A DNA stretch of 64,000 nucleotides from Paenibacillus lutrae (GCF_009757775.1 NZ_RHLK01000001.1:471608-535607); one strand, 5' to 3'. Counted from the stretch's first letter, positions 1-10,057 are shown. Translations and numbers: made by a program. Notes: a model not told the origin generated them from the sequence alone.

Positions 1-322
1 GATACCATTCTTTCTTTGCTTCCATTCTGTTTTTCAGCCAAGGAAGATAAAAACCTTTCAGCCATATGTCATCCGCAATTAAATGAGTATAATAGCCCCA
101 GATAAAATGACTTTCTACTTGCGAGTTATATTTCTGTAAAAATCCTTTATAATCTACGCGACGTGAATAATCTTGTGCTTCACCCTTAAAAAAATGGGAT
201 TCGTTTTTAGTTGAAACAGCATCGGGAGCGATGCTTCCAAGTAACAAGGATGTTCTATTTTCTATGGACAGGCTCTCCGCAATTGTATTCGCGATAATCA
301 AGTGCATAATTCTTGAACCCAT
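1..322 (-). CDS. Zinc-dependent phospholipase C / hydrolase-like protein (3' end outside window)
   Basis: Partial gene: about 107 residues are readable before the window edge. It begins MGSRIMHLIIANTIAES, with a good ribosome binding site (GAGGTGAGG) six bases before the ATG. The segments LLLGSIAPDAV and HFIWGYYTHLIADDIW, with His and Asp residues in helical context, fit the N-terminal half of zinc-dependent phospholipase C-like proteins of Bacillota, which are usually cytoplasmic and of unknown substrate. The assignment rests on the HLIIAN / GSIAPD / YTHLIADD pattern; most metal ligands lie outside the window, so activity cannot be judged. Confidence 0.6.
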   Translation of the reverse strand, partial: MGSRIMHLIIANTIAESLSIENRTSLLLGSIAPDAVSTKNESHFFKGEAQDYSRRVDYKGFLQKYNSQVESHFIWGYYTHLIADDIWLKGFYLPWLKNRMEAKKEWY

Positions 323-453
323 ATTTCCTCACCTCTATAATAATTTCCCTATACATTTTGTCGGGCAGCTTACAGTCTGCCATTCATGACATAAGGGTCA
401 AACCCTCTTTTGGGCCCCAACCTCCTAAATGAAATGAGAACTCCTATACCATT

Positions 454-484
454 AACCTCCTTCGGGATGAAGGAGGTTTTTTCC
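454..484 (+). terminator. Hairpin with U-tract between two minus-strand genes
   Basis: A perfect 10-bp stem (454-463 with 469-478, loop GGGAT) is followed on the plus strand by TTTTTTCC. The U-tract points to plus-strand termination, although both flanking genes read on the minus strand. It may end antisense transcription or act weakly in both directions for the ABC permease gene. The rest of 323-545 shows nothing else. Confidence 0.5.
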
Positions 485-545
485 TTTTATTAAGGATCTG
501 TAAGTTTGAGGCTGATTTCGGTATTGGGCTGTCCCGACAGGCGCC

Positions 546-2951
546 TTATATATGAGAAAGTGTCTCTCGTACGGTCAGACGCGATGCTTTCCAAGCGGGA
601 TAGGCGCTTGCGACGCTGGCCCCAACGATAATTACGGCCAACCAGATGAGTACGACGAATGGTGAAATCATTAGGGGAAGCGGTGCACGGAAGGCCAGCT
701 TGCCGATAAGGCTCCCTACCGATGCTGATAATGGCAAAGATACAATAATCGCAATGCCCCAGCTCAAGATGCCGATAAATATCCCCTCGCTAATGATATT
801 CCGCATCACTGTGCTGGATTTTCCTCCGATTGTTCGCATAATGCCGAATTCCCGGGTACGTTCAACCACATTGGTCGCCATTGTCGACATAAGACCTAAA
901 GCACCTACAATCCCCAAGATCAGAGACATCATGATGAGGGCAAAAATAAGAATATAAACATGCCCTCCGATCGCTTCATTCAGTTTCGCTTCAGATATCT
1001 CCATCTTGATGCTGATCCCCGCTTGTTCAAGTTTATTCCTGATTTTTGCAGCTGCTTGACTCACTGATTCCGGACTCCGGTCATTCATCGTAACTCTGAC
1101 TGCATTGGCGGTACCCGTCTGACCAATCGCTTCCTCATAGGACTCCGGCATCACATAGGCAGTCGCGGGAGAACCTATTTCTTTGGAAATTCCTATCACT
1201 TGTAATCGTGCCGGATTACTGTCAATCGTCATCTTAATCATATCTCCTACTTGTGCGGTTGGGTAAAAGGATTGGGCCATATGATTGAGAACAACACCTC
1301 CAGTGTCCCCTTTCTGAAGCCACCGGCCTTCCATCATCGGCAATTGAAGCATCTGGCTCTTCGCTGGAGCAGATCGGGCGCTGAAGCTGCCATGGCCTCC
1401 ATCCGGGTATGTTCGGAGAATTTCCAGCCCGTCCTGGCGCTGTAAACCCGCCGGCACCAGACTCCAGTTCTCCACCTGCTTTACACCCTCGATCTCGTTG
1501 ATAAGCTGCTTGATCCGGTTTTCCTCCACTGCTTTATTCAAACGGAGTTCCAGATCATATTGACGGTTCTGTGCCGCATCCGCCAAGTTCTTTTCCCAAG
1601 CCGTCTTTATATTAAGGCTTGTCATGAACATGCCTCCGGCCGCTGCAAGCAATCCCAGCGTTAAAATTAAGCGGCCTCGCCGGCGGAACGAATTACGCAG
1701 CGCTAATATCAGTGTCCGGTCCAGACCGCGGATCTTGCTCAGGAAATGATCCAGCCTGCGTGAGCCAAAAGAATTACGGCTTGTACCAAAATCGCTTATG
1801 GCTTCCCGAACCGTCATCCGGGATATTCTCATAATCGGAATGGAAGCTGCAATCAGCGGTACAAGGATTGCTGCGAGCAGCTGGATTACATAGACCCACC
1901 AAGGGATGCTTTCACTATATAATGTGAAATTAAGCATCACGCCAACCTCTCTTGCCAGAATTCTGCCGGCAGCAATGCCTGGCAGCAATCCAAGCGCTGC
2001 AGAAACGGTACCAATAAACACGACCAAAGCCAAATACATACTCATGATTTGCCGGCTGGTACCCCCGATCGCTTTCATCACACCGATTTGGCGTACTTGC
2101 TGTGCAAGCAGCCCGCCAATCATTGCAGCTGTAAGAATGGAACTTAATACGAGAGCCATCAGGCTGAAAATAAGCATCATGACGAGGATAGCTGTCATCT
2201 GACTCTGATGAGGGTGTTTGTCTGGAGGAGGAATCCGGATCTCATGTACTTCATGACCCTGCTCATGTAACCATCCTGCTAATCCGCTGATGGTCTCTTC
2301 AATCTCCGTCACAGGTGCAGAACGATTCTCTGTCTCTACTTTCAGAATATGCATACTGCCGCTCTCGCCAAGCTTAACGAGCGTTGCCGGAGAGATATAA
2401 CCGTATGCCATCTGCTCTTGCCAAGCGGGAGCCAGTCCTTGGTCATGAACCGTCCCGGATATCCGTATCTCCTGCAACGAACCATTTGGTGTCTGAATGC
2501 CGATCTTATCGCCTACTCGGGATTTAAGTAAATCCATGGCTACCCGTTCAATCAGAATAGAATCTTCAGCAGGCGGCCAGGCACCCGATTCGGGCTGCAC
2601 TGTATTCATGCGCATGTTCTGAAAATCCCTGACCACGAACAATAACATCGGTACCCATTCATCATGTACCAGAACTCGTGCTGTGAGAGTTGAACTCGCT
2701 TCCGCATCGATAATGCCGGGTTGTTGTTTAACTGTCCCTATCAATCCATCCGGCACCTCGTTCATTTCAATTAATGCCGTGGCCGGATTCGTTGTCATGT
2801 AGTTGAGATTAATCTCTCTGGTCAGGATCGAATAAGAGCTTAGGATCGTTCCTATTCCGAATATACTGACGGCAATCGCTAACACCATCATGATCATGCG
2901 GCCTTTAGTTGCCTTAAGGTCGCTGCGCATCTTGGTCCATCTTGCGCTCAT
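546..2951 (-). CDS. ABC transporter permease, FtsX/MacB type (801 aa)
   Basis: Large two-lobed FtsX-family permease. It has an N-terminal membrane helix (about residues 18-42), an extracytoplasmic MacB-like domain, three helices around 255-375, a second cytoplasmic junction ([20 protein letters not shown], about 415-435) with another helix, a second periplasmic-type domain, and three C-terminal helices from about 665. This is the 4+4 helix architecture of Gram-positive exporters of peptides or lipophilic drugs, working with a separate ATPase. Its start overlaps the upstream ATPase stop by 4 bp (ATGA), so the two are translationally coupled. Substrate is unknown; the divergent TetR gene suggests an inducible efflux function. 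Confidence 0.9.
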   Translation of the reverse strand: MSARWTKMRSDLKATKGRMIMMVLAIAVSIFGIGTILSSYSILTREINLNYMTTNPATALIEMNEVPDGLIGTVKQQPGIIDAEASSTLTARVLVHDEWVPMLLFVVRDFQNMRMNTVQPESGAWPPAEDSILIERVAMDLLKSRVGDKIGIQTPNGSLQEIRISGTVHDQGLAPAWQEQMAYGYISPATLVKLGESGSMHILKVETENRSAPVTEIEETISGLAGWLHEQGHEVHEIRIPPPDKHPHQSQMTAILVMMLIFSLMALVLSSILTAAMIGGLLAQQVRQIGVMKAIGGTSRQIMSMYLALVVFIGTVSAALGLLPGIAAGRILAREVGVMLNFTLYSESIPWWVYVIQLLAAILVPLIAASIPIMRISRMTVREAISDFGTSRNSFGSRRLDHFLSKIRGLDRTLILALRNSFRRRGRLILTLGLLAAAGGMFMTSLNIKTAWEKNLADAAQNRQYDLELRLNKAVEENRIKQLINEIEGVKQVENWSLVPAGLQRQDGLEILRTYPDGGHGSFSARSAPAKSQMLQLPMMEGRWLQKGDTGGVVLNHMAQSFYPTAQVGDMIKMTIDSNPARLQVIGISKEIGSPATAYVMPESYEEAIGQTGTANAVRVTMNDRSPESVSQAAAKIRNKLEQAGISIKMEISEAKLNEAIGGHVYILIFALIMMSLILGIVGALGLMSTMATNVVERTREFGIMRTIGGKSSTVMRNIISEGIFIGILSWGIAIIVSLPLSASVGSLIGKLAFRAPLPLMISPFVVLIWLAVIIVGASVASAYPAWKASRLTVRETLSHI

Positions 2952-3706
2952 TCTAGACCTCCCCCGTCTTTCAACAGCGATGAGGAAACGACTTTTCCGT
3001 CAGAGAGCGTTATCGTTTTTGTAAAATACTGACTCAAATCTCGTTCGTGCGTAACCATCACGACAGTCTTTCCCTCTTGGGCAAGATCCTCGAAAAATTC
3101 CATTACACTATCTGTTGCCTGAGAGTCCAAATTACCGGTGGGTTCGTCAGCAACGAGTATCGGCGGATCATTTGCCAGCGACCTTGCTATAGCCGCACGC
3201 TGCTGCTGGCCGCCCGACAGATCTGCCGGCAATTTATCGGCCTGTTCAGCAATCCCAACCTTATTGAGCAGATACAGCGCTCGTTCACGTCGTTCACGTG
3301 CTGGATACGTATTGCAAAAATCCATAGGCAGCATGACATTTTCCGCAATTGTTAAGGTAGGAAGCAGTTGAAAAAATTGAAAAATAACACCGATGTTCTT
3401 ACCGCGCCATACTGCCAGCTGTTCCTGATTTAGACCACGAACTGCCATTGAAGCTACATGCACCTCCCCTGAGGAAGGGCTGTCAATACCCGTAAGCACG
3501 TTGATCAGTGTTGATTTTCCGCTTCCGGATTTGCCCACGATTGCAATGAACTCCCCGGGGTTAACGTCCAGATTAATATCCTTTAGTGCAGGAAACGAAC
3601 CTGAGGGAGTTTCATAATTTTTGTATACACTTCGTAGAGAAATGAGGGCGTTCCCTCTTCCAGCAGCTGGATGAGAGGGATTGTTTACTGCATTATTCTT
3701 GCTCAA
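2948..3706 (-). CDS. ABC transporter ATP-binding protein, LolD/MacB type
   Basis: ATPase subunit of the exporter. Visible motifs: Walker [11 protein letters not shown]-loop region [14 protein letters not shown], signature [16 protein letters not shown], Walker [14 protein letters not shown] and H-loop VMVTHERD, all typical of the MacB/LolD/BceA class. I place the start at a TTG (3706) because AGGAGG sits seven bases upstream; the in-frame ATG codons further upstream lie before or on that site. This gives 252 aa. The stop overlaps the permease start. Expression is probably controlled by the divergent TetR gene through the palindromes in between. Confidence 0.92.
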   Translation of the reverse strand: MSKNNAVNNPSHPAAGRGNALISLRSVYKNYETPSGSFPALKDINLDVNPGEFIAIVGKSGSGKSTLINVLTGIDSPSSGEVHVASMAVRGLNQEQLAVWRGKNIGVIFQFFQLLPTLTIAENVMLPMDFCNTYPARERRERALYLLNKVGIAEQADKLPADLSGGQQQRAAIARSLANDPPILVADEPTGNLDSQATDSVMEFFEDLAQEGKTVVMVTHERDLSQYFTKTITLSDGKVVSSSLLKDGGGLE

Positions 3707-3741
3707 GGCATTTCCTCCTGACATTCTAATCAATAATTATT

Positions 3742-3754
3742 GAACACAGTGTTC
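3742..3754. promoter_or_regulatory. 13-bp palindrome, candidate TetR operator
   Basis: GAACAC-A-GTGTTC is a perfect inverted repeat between the divergent ABC exporter and TetR genes. A second palindrome (TCGATATCGA) adjoins it. Its position just upstream of the exporter start suits an operator; the role is inferred. Confidence 0.45.
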
Positions 3755-3790
3755 GATATCGATTATAATGTTCAAGATAATGGCTCACAA

Positions 3791-3807
3791 TCATCAACTT
3801 TTGATGA
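3791..3807. promoter_or_regulatory. 17-bp palindrome, candidate TetR operator
   Basis: TCATCAA-CTT-TTGATGA has perfect 7-bp arms and lies in the same divergent intergenic region, about 55 bp before the TetR start. Either this or the 3742 palindrome could be the site bound by the adjacent regulator. Confidence 0.45.
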
Positions 3808-3861
3808 AACGTTCATTATGGTACAAATCAGACTATTATGTTTGATAAAGGAGGAAACAAT

Positions 3862-4449
3862 ATGGAAGCCGGGAAGAAACCGGATCGCCGTGTTCATCGT
3901 ACACGTCTTCTTCTTCAAGAAGCTTTGCTTGATTTAATAATGGAGAAAGGTTACGAAGCCATCACCATTCAAGACATCATTGACCGGGCTAACATCGGCC
4001 GTTCCACTTTCTACAGCCATTATGCCGATAAAGAGAAGCTTCTTCTCAGTAATATTGAACATTTGAGAGCTGTAATTAAGGATCAAAGCAAGGATTATTT
4101 GTCACCACTCAACAGCGGAGAACTCCGTTTCGGTTTCAGTCTGCCGATGCTGCAGCATATCCAGAGCCATCGGCACATTTACCGTGCTGTAGCAGGCAAA
4201 CAAAGCGGTGTGGTGGTCCAGTTTCATATGAAAAGAATGCTCGTTGACTTGATTGGCGAAGAAATAGACCTATTACTCCCCGACAAGGATACAAAACTCA
4301 TTACTCGCGAGGTTAGGCTTGAATTCATTGTAAATACGTTCTGGTCCCTTTTGACATGGTGGATGGATAATAAAATGCCGTGTTCCGCCCAAGAGTTGAA
4401 CACCATCTTTCATACACTGACGTTTCACGGTATCAGCGCGTTCGATTAA
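3862..4449 (+). CDS. TetR/AcrR family transcriptional regulator
   Basis: 195-aa repressor-type protein with the N-terminal TetR helix-turn-helix (ITIQDIIDRANIGRSTFYSHYADKEKLL, about residues 35-62) and a C-terminal ligand domain resembling the TetR_C 33-type of Bacillota. Start chosen at 3862 because AAAGGAGG lies seven bases upstream; an earlier in-frame ATG at 3838 has no such site. It is divergent from the MacB-type exporter and probably represses it. Confidence 0.88.
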   Translation: MEAGKKPDRRVHRTRLLLQEALLDLIMEKGYEAITIQDIIDRANIGRSTFYSHYADKEKLLLSNIEHLRAVIKDQSKDYLSPLNSGELRFGFSLPMLQHIQSHRHIYRAVAGKQSGVVVQFHMKRMLVDLIGEEIDLLLPDKDTKLITREVRLEFIVNTFWSLLTWWMDNKMPCSAQELNTIFHTLTFHGISAFD

Positions 4450-4602
4450 TAACCACACACGCATCAGTGTTCGGCGCGAATGAGGAATTCAACTACCTAC
4501 CTCTAATGTCCGCAAAATAGCTGTCAGCAAATAAACAAGCACAGTCCTCCCGGGTTAAGACCGTGAAGGCTGTGCTTATAGGGCCATGCTAGACAATTTT
4601 TC

Positions 4603-4710
4603 TCACTTGCCAGAGCGCCTTTGATGAATTTCATTAATAAGTGATGCAATAATTTGATCCGGTGACCGTTCGGTCATCCAGCTTTGTCCATACTCATCGA
4701 AGCATTCCTC
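4603..4710 (-). pseudogene. Possible C-terminal gene remnant in a 350-bp gap
   Basis: Reverse-strand reading gives a 35-residue protein-like tail (CFDEYGQSWMTERSPDQ and on to QRRSGK, then stop) with no start codon; a stop lies immediately upstream in frame, while the neighbouring frame stays open. This looks like a decayed gene end, family unknown. The same gap (4450-4800) also holds an 8-bp inverted repeat AAGCACAG/CTGTGCTT at 4537-4577 with a long loop, and otherwise nothing recognisable. Confidence 0.25.
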
Positions 4711-4800
4711 TCAGCCCATTTGGCTGTCAGGGTCGGCCAGTTGTCAGGTTATGGAGGAGCTTCCTCATTTGACCGCTGCATTTGGGACACGGGCTGCTGC

Positions 4801-5151
4801 CTATTCCACAATTAGTTTCGAAGCAAAAGTCTGCGGCGGGTCCGATTTGAGAATAATCCCATCTATCCATACCATGGCTTTCCGGCCTAAAAATTCCTTA
4901 TTAAAAGTATGATCCGCAGCGGTACTACCGTCAACAATCAACTCTCCGTTTTTGCCCATACTAACCCACATAGCTTCTCTTTTCTCCGTTATGTCTTTTT
5001 TCTTTTTATTATCAATGACTAGAATTTGATTCTTTTCTTTATTGATTGCGGTTATGATTCCCGTAATATCAGTTTGAACGGATTCCTCTGGTTGAGTTGA
5101 ACATGCGGCAATAAATATAAGGATTAAAAACAACCAGGATTTCTTAAACAT
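4801..5151 (-). CDS. DUF3221 (YobA-like) lipoprotein
   Basis: 116-aa secreted lipoprotein: a Lys-Lys N-terminus, a hydrophobic stretch (SWLFLILIFIA) and the lipobox IAAC place it on the outer face of the membrane. The mature part (DITGIITAINKEKNQILVID, then a small beta-rich domain) matches the DUF3221/YobA pattern of Bacillus. Function is unknown. A GAGGTGGG site precedes the ATG. It stands alone on the minus strand. Confidence 0.75.
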   Translation of the reverse strand: MFKKSWLFLILIFIAACSTQPEESVQTDITGIITAINKEKNQILVIDNKKKKDITEKREAMWVSMGKNGELIVDGSTAADHTFNKEFLGRKAMVWIDGIILKSDPPQTFASKLIVE

Positions 5152-5283
5152 AGTTACCCACCTCTTTCGTAATTTAATGTTTATGTTAATTATATTGGAA
5201 AATGATTTAGAAGAAACCTCTCATTTCTGAGAAAATATAGTCAACAGATACAGGATTCGAATACGAGAGCGCCACAGAAACAT

Positions 5284-5319
5284 AAACAAGCTGCCGCGGA
5301 AAGTACCGACAGCAGCTTG
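5284..5319 (-). terminator. Intrinsic terminator after the MFS gene
   Basis: CAAGCTGC (5287-5294) pairs with GCAGCTTG (5312-5319); minus-strand transcripts continue into TTTATGTTT. It lies about 60 bp past the MFS stop. Confidence 0.6.
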
Positions 5320-5380
5320 CCTCTAACATATTTAACATAATGACCCTGATCCAGGTCTTGGGCCTTGTATCAGTTTCAAA

Positions 5381-6568
5381 TTATTCTGAGCTTTCGGTCA
5401 ATCGGCTATCTTTCCATATCAAAGTAATACCGAGCCCGATGACCATAATGACAGCAGCAAATAGATAAGGATAGTTGATGTTTACGTCAAACAAAATTCC
5501 TCCCATTGCCGGCCCGACAATATTACCTAAGCTCGTATAGGTAGAGTTCATTCCAGCAACAAATCCTTGCTCATTCCCGCCGGCCTTGGACAAAAATGTC
5601 GTTAGAGCCGGACGAAGCAAGTCAAATGCGAGGAAGATCAAGCAAGTAACCGCCAGCATTGTCCAATAGCTGGCAACAAAGGTTGACGCTACTGCCAGTA
5701 TGGCCCCTGCAATTAAACATAACTGGATCAGTTTTTTTTCGCCGAGTATATCGACCATTTTGCCAAACATAAATACTTGTACAACAACGCCGAAAATTGA
5801 ACTTATTGTAATAATGCCTGCAATATCCTTGGGTGTGAAGCCGAATTTGTGATCCGAGAATAAGCTGAACACCGTTTCATAGGCGGATAAACCGAAAGCA
5901 AGTACAAATACGATAATGAAAGCAATAAAGTAAAGCGGATGAAGTGACTTTTTTAAATCGCCTACAAAGTTCGTATGCTTGGAATCCGCAGAAGTTTCCT
6001 TCGTTTCCGGCTCTTTTAGAATAAATATGGACGAAATACACGCTGCAAAAGCAATGGCTGCCGCACAATAGAAGGGTAATCGCACGCCGTATTCGGCTAT
6101 AAAACCGCCTATGCCGGGTCCTATAATAAAGCCCGTGCTGATGGCCGCGGAAATGTACCCCATTGCTTTGGGCCGTTCCTGAACGGTTGTAATATCCGCC
6201 ACATAGGCCGTAACACCCGGCATAATGAAGGCGGCGCTAAATCCGCCCAGGATCCGTGATAGATACAACACCGGTACGCTAGTGCCCAGACCAAAAATAA
6301 GCTCCGAAACACCAAAAAGGAATAAGCCGAGTATGATGATTCTCTTCCTGCCGTAACGGTCCACCCAGCGGCCTGCGAACGGGGACATAATCAGCTGCGC
6401 CACCGCAAATACGGCAATAAGGTAGCCCATTGTGCTTCCCGATAAATGCATAATAGTCATAAAAGACGGCATAACAGGGATGACCAGGCCAATTCCCAGA
6501 AAGGCGATAAAAAGGTTACTTAGAAGGATAAGCAATACGGTCTTTTGTTCTTTAATTGGTTTCTTCAT
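5381..6568 (-). CDS. MFS drug-efflux transporter
   Basis: About 395 residues with 12 predicted membrane segments. Drug:H+ antiporter 1 motifs are present: MPSFMTIMHLSGSTMGYL, motif A GRWVDRYGRKRIII at about 60-73, and motif C-like GFIIGPGIGGF at about 145. It resembles NorA/Bmr/TetA-like multidrug pumps of Bacillota. The start at 6568 has AAGAGGAA upstream, whereas an upstream in-frame TTG would overlap the MarR gene. It lies 47 bp after the MarR gene and is likely cotranscribed with and controlled by it. Confidence 0.88.
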   Translation of the reverse strand: MKKPIKEQKTVLLILLSNLFIAFLGIGLVIPVMPSFMTIMHLSGSTMGYLIAVFAVAQLIMSPFAGRWVDRYGRKRIIILGLFLFGVSELIFGLGTSVPVLYLSRILGGFSAAFIMPGVTAYVADITTVQERPKAMGYISAAISTGFIIGPGIGGFIAEYGVRLPFYCAAAIAFAACISSIFILKEPETKETSADSKHTNFVGDLKKSLHPLYFIAFIIVFVLAFGLSAYETVFSLFSDHKFGFTPKDIAGIITISSIFGVVVQVFMFGKMVDILGEKKLIQLCLIAGAILAVASTFVASYWTMLAVTCLIFLAFDLLRPALTTFLSKAGGNEQGFVAGMNSTYTSLGNIVGPAMGGILFDVNINYPYLFAAVIMVIGLGITLIWKDSRLTESSE

Positions 6569-6615
6569 GTCTGATTCCTCTTTCTGTCTGTATAAATCCT
6601 TGATGTGGGTCGGAA

Positions 6616-7044
6616 TTAAGATTTCTCCGGAAAGCAATATTTATTAAAAGAGGACAGCATGTTACAAAAAAGTGATATCTCTTCGGTGGTATAAGTGTCC
6701 TTCATTTTCTCTCCTGCCTGTTTGATTATCTGATTATATATGTCATAGTGCCCTTGAATTTCGGGTTTAACCGATAAGTAATAGACTCTTTTATCCCGTT
6801 CACTCTGTTTTTTCTCCACAAAACCTTGTTTAATCAATTCACTTACTTTAATAGTCACGGCAGATTTAGATACATGCAGCAATTCGGCAATGGAACTAAC
6901 CGTACAATTAGGGTGGTAGGCGATTAGATCCAGATATAAAAGACTGTTGTAGGTAAGATTGGGATACAAATCAATGGAGTTCATCATTTTCAGTTCATTG
7001 AGCGTCAAGTCATAATAAAGTTTCCCAAAAATACTAGATAACAA
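6616..7044 (-). CDS. MarR family transcriptional regulator
   Basis: 142-aa winged-helix regulator: CTVSSIAELLHVSKSAVTIKVSELIKQGFVEKKQSERDKRVYYLSV carries the recognition helix and the conserved wing DxR motif. The start is a TTG with AAGGAGAAGG five bases upstream. It heads an operon with the MFS pump and probably represses it through the AT-rich inverted repeat just upstream. The ligand is unknown. Confidence 0.88.
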   Translation of the reverse strand: MLSSIFGKLYYDLTLNELKMMNSIDLYPNLTYNSLLYLDLIAYHPNCTVSSIAELLHVSKSAVTIKVSELIKQGFVEKKQSERDKRVYYLSVKPEIQGHYDIYNQIIKQAGEKMKDTYTTEEISLFCNMLSSFNKYCFPEKS

Positions 7045-7060
7045 TAAAACCTTCTCCTTA

Positions 7061-7091
7061 GTTAACTGGATTTAATTAAATTCACTTAACT
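7061..7091. promoter_or_regulatory. Candidate MarR operator
   Basis: A perfect 12-bp palindrome ATTTAATTAAAT (7070-7081) is flanked by direct repeats TTAACT at 7062-7067 and 7086-7091. It sits immediately before the MarR ribosome binding site, the usual autoregulatory position. Confidence 0.5.
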
Positions 7092-7167
7092 ATATAGCTG
7101 TACGTTTTCCGTGTCAATATGCTGGGCTGAATGATAATCGCATACGCCGTTCTCATCTTTGTACAAA

Positions 7168-7200
7168 GCAAAGAGCCCTAACCTGTCGGTTAGGGCTCTT
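7168..7200 (-). terminator. Intrinsic terminator after ahpF
   Basis: A perfect 13-bp stem AAGAGCCCTAACC / GGTTAGGGCTCTT (7171-7183 with 7188-7200, loop TGTC) precedes a T-rich run on the minus strand. It ends the ahpCF operon. Confidence 0.8.
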
Positions 7201-7256
7201 AAAGCTTACCGTAGCGGGACTTTCAGCCCCAATACGAACATTTGCTGCAAGCCTGT

Positions 7257-8786
7257 TTATTGATTTCGGATCATATAATCAAAAGCTCCTAATGCTGCAG
7301 TCGCCCCTGATCCCATCGAAATAATAATTTGCTTATAAGGAGTATTGGTGCAGTCGCCTGCGGCGAATACTCCAGGGATATTCGTCGCGCTATGGTTATC
7401 TACAACAATTTCACCCATACGCGTACGTTCTACCGCATCACCTAACCAGTCTGTATTAGGAACGAGACCGATTTGAACGAAAACTCCCTCCAGCTCAATG
7501 TGCTTCGTTTCACCGGACTCGCGCTCGATGTAACTAATGCCGTCCACTTTGCTGGTTCCCGTGACTTCCTTCACTTGAGCGTTCTTGAGCACGGTCGTGT
7601 TAGGCAGACTGTTCAGGCGATCTTGAAGAACCTGGTCTGCCTTTAATTCCGGCATAAACTCAAGTACGGTAACGTGATCCGCTATACCGGCAAGGTCAAT
7701 GGCCGCTTCAATGCCGGAGTTACCGCCGCCGACAACCGCAACCCGTTTACCGGCGAATAAAGGACCGTCGCAATGCGGGCAGTAAGCCACGCCTTTGTTC
7801 TTGAATTCCGCTTCACCGGGCACGCCCAGATTGCGCCAACGGGCACCGGTAGAGATGATGACCGTCTTACTTTTCAGAACGGCACCGTTCTCCAGTTCCA
7901 CTTCGATCAGATCTTTCTTCTCCAGACGCTTCGCGCGCTGTGCCTTCATAATGTCAATGCCGTATTCCTTGGCATGCTCTTCAAGGCTCGCAGCGAGCTT
8001 AGGACCTTCCGTGTACTTGACACTGATGAAGTTCTCAATCCCCATGGTATCGTTAACTTGTCCGCCGAAACGGTCCGCCACAATACCCGTGCGAATCCCT
8101 TTGCGTGCCGCATAAATTGCAGCGCTCGCTCCGGCCGGTCCGCCGCCGACTACTAGTACATCGTAGGGCTCTTTATTCTCAAATTCGGAAGCGTCAGAGG
8201 TAACCAGTTTGGCAAGAATATCGTCAATGGTCATCCGACCGCTTCCGAAAGATTCGCCATTCAAGTATACCGTCGGCACTGCCAGGATATCTTTGCTCTC
8301 CACTTCCGATTTGAACGCTGCTCCGTCAATCATGGTGTGAGTAATACCTGGGTTAAGTACACTCATCAAGTTCAGCGCTTGAACAACGTCAGGACAGTTA
8401 TGGCAGGACAGGCTTACATAACTTTCAAAGTGAAAGTCGCCTTGAATGCTTTTAATTCGATCGATCACGCTTTGTTCGGCCTTCGGAGCTCTTCCGCTGA
8501 CTTGAAGCAAAGCCAAAACCAATGAAGTAAATTCATGCCCCAGCGGTATTCCTGCAAAGGTTACACCCGTATCTTCACCCGGGCGGTTTACGCTAAAGCT
8601 TGGAGTTCTGGACAACTCTGTCTGCTCTACCGTTATACGGCTCGACATGCTGGACAGTTCATTAACCAAATCCATCAAATCGTTTGATACAGAATCGGTA
8701 CCTGCACTGACTTTCAGCAGAACATCGCCTTCCATAAGCTGAAGATACTGCGCTAGTTGGTTCTTTATGTCTGCATCCAGTTTCAT
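7257..8786 (-). CDS. ahpF: Alkyl hydroperoxide reductase subunit F
   Basis: 509 aa, the family length. It is an NADH-dependent FAD disulfide reductase that recharges AhpC. The N-terminal double-thioredoxin domain carries CHNC (VSLSCHNCPDVVQ, about residue 128-131). The FAD site GGGPAGASAAIYAARKG starts near 214, the redox pair CPHC (VAYCPHCDGPLFAG) follows, then the NAD(P) site VVGGGNSGIEAAIDLAG and the C-terminal FAD motif GVFAAGDCTN. AAGGAGAG precedes the ATG. It lies 12 bp downstream of ahpC in one operon, presumably under the PerR-type promoter. Confidence 0.97.
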   Translation of the reverse strand: MKLDADIKNQLAQYLQLMEGDVLLKVSAGTDSVSNDLMDLVNELSSMSSRITVEQTELSRTPSFSVNRPGEDTGVTFAGIPLGHEFTSLVLALLQVSGRAPKAEQSVIDRIKSIQGDFHFESYVSLSCHNCPDVVQALNLMSVLNPGITHTMIDGAAFKSEVESKDILAVPTVYLNGESFGSGRMTIDDILAKLVTSDASEFENKEPYDVLVVGGGPAGASAAIYAARKGIRTGIVADRFGGQVNDTMGIENFISVKYTEGPKLAASLEEHAKEYGIDIMKAQRAKRLEKKDLIEVELENGAVLKSKTVIISTGARWRNLGVPGEAEFKNKGVAYCPHCDGPLFAGKRVAVVGGGNSGIEAAIDLAGIADHVTVLEFMPELKADQVLQDRLNSLPNTTVLKNAQVKEVTGTSKVDGISYIERESGETKHIELEGVFVQIGLVPNTDWLGDAVERTRMGEIVVDNHSATNIPGVFAAGDCTNTPYKQIIISMGSGATAALGAFDYMIRNQ

Positions 8787-8798
8787 GTTAATCTCTCC

Positions 8799-9362
8799 TT
8801 AAATCTTACCTACGAGATCCAGGCTCGGCTTCAAAGTTTCAGCGCCTTCTTTCCATTTAGCGGGGCAAACTTCACCTGGGTTATTGCGTACATATTGAGC
8901 AGCCTTGATCTTGTCGATCAGTGTGCTTGCATCGCGTCCAATGCCGTCGGCTGTAATTTCAACCGTTTGGATAACGCCGTCCGGATCGATGATGAAAGTA
9001 GCGCGGTTAGCCATTCCATCTTCTTCGATCAGCACGTCAAAGTTGCGGGAAATCGTATGTGATGGGTCACCGATCATAATATAAGTAACTTTGCTGATAG
9101 CATCGGAGCTGTCGTGCCAAGCTTTGTGCACAAAATGAGTATCCGTGGAAACGGAGTAAACTTCAACACCAAGTTCTTTCAATGTTGCGTATTGATCTTG
9201 TAAATCCCCAAGTTCTGTAGGACAAACAAATGTGAAGTCAGCTGGATAGAAGCAAATTACACTCCATTTTCCTTTAAAGTTCGCCTCAGATACTTCAATA
9301 AAATCACCGTTGTGAAAAGCGCTTGCTTTAAATGGTAGTATTTCTGTTCCAATCAATGCCAT
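8799..9362 (-). CDS. ahpC: Alkyl hydroperoxide reductase subunit C (typical 2-Cys peroxiredoxin)
   Basis: 187 aa after choosing the start at 9362, which has AGGAGG upstream; an upstream in-frame start would include that site. The peroxidatic Cys47 is in [14 protein letters not shown] and the resolving Cys166 in GEVCPAKW, so both redox cysteines are intact. It reduces H2O2 and organic hydroperoxides in the cytoplasm and is recycled by AhpF. First gene of ahpCF. Confidence 0.97.
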   Translation of the reverse strand: MALIGTEILPFKASAFHNGDFIEVSEANFKGKWSVICFYPADFTFVCPTELGDLQDQYATLKELGVEVYSVSTDTHFVHKAWHDSSDAISKVTYIMIGDPSHTISRNFDVLIEEDGMANRATFIIDPDGVIQTVEITADGIGRDASTLIDKIKAAQYVRNNPGEVCPAKWKEGAETLKPSLDLVGKI

Positions 9363-9457
9363 GATATTGTTACCTCCTAGGTTATTGGGATCTAACAATC
9401 AGTATAGTGGTTTAATACCCTTCCCGCAATATTTTAGCGGGCTATGCTGATCACTAT

Positions 9458-9496
9458 TTATAATAATTATTATATGCGAATGATTTTCAATGTCAA
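9458..9496 (-). promoter_or_regulatory. ahpC promoter with overlapping PerR-type box
   Basis: On the minus strand TTGACA (9491-9496) and TATAAT (9469-9474) are separated by 16 bp, a near-consensus sigma-A promoter. TTATAAT-A-ATTATTA (9458-9472) overlaps the -10 and differs from the PerR consensus (TTATAATNATTATAA) at one base. Peroxide de-repression through PerR is the likely control. Confidence 0.7.
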
Positions 9497-9610
9497 GCAT
9501 GTTCAAAAAGTGTTCAATTTTTTCCTTTAACACGCTCTCAATCGTATATCATAGTTCTCAGGTATGTAGGCGCAAAGGCGCAGCTGTTCATTCTATCCTA
9601 TAAAAGTCTT

Positions 9611-10039
9611 TCACAGGGTGCCGGAGTTCATTCCGTCAAACTTTGCAAGGCGCGCCCCAATTTGGTCACGCACTCTTTGGAAAACAGCCCACTTCTCTTC
9701 ATCTGTACCTTGCGCCTTGGCGGGGTCATCGAAACCCCAATGTTCACGACGGACATGCGGAGGAGTCACCGGACAGCGCTCGGCAGCATCTCCGCATAAT
9801 GTAACAATCAGATCTGCTGTGCTTAACAGGGTCGCGTCAATCACATCTGATGTCTGCTCTGAAATATCTATGCCTGCTTCCTTCATCGCTTTGACAGCGT
9901 TAGGGTTCAGACCATGAGCTTCGATGCCGGCACTATAAACATTCCAGCTGTCACCCAGATATTTTTTGGCCCATCCTTCTGCCATTTGGCTGCGGCAAGA
10001 ATTCCCCGTGCAAAGGAAGTAAATTGTTTTTTTCCCCAT
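9611..10039 (-). CDS. arsC: Arsenate reductase, thioredoxin-coupled
   Basis: 142 aa, low-molecular-weight phosphatase fold. The P-loop nucleophile C10 is in CTGNSCRSQ and the redox pair C82 and C89 in [10 protein letters not shown], exactly the arrangement of the pI258/B. subtilis enzyme. It reduces As(V) to As(III) for export by ArsB. It is the last gene of arsR-arsB-arsC, 18 bp after arsB. Confidence 0.96.
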   Translation of the reverse strand: MGKKTIYFLCTGNSCRSQMAEGWAKKYLGDSWNVYSAGIEAHGLNPNAVKAMKEAGIDISEQTSDVIDATLLSTADLIVTLCGDAAERCPVTPPHVRREHWGFDDPAKAQGTDEEKWAVFQRVRDQIGARLAKFDGMNSGTL

Positions 10040-10057
10040 GATTGAATGCTCCTTATA

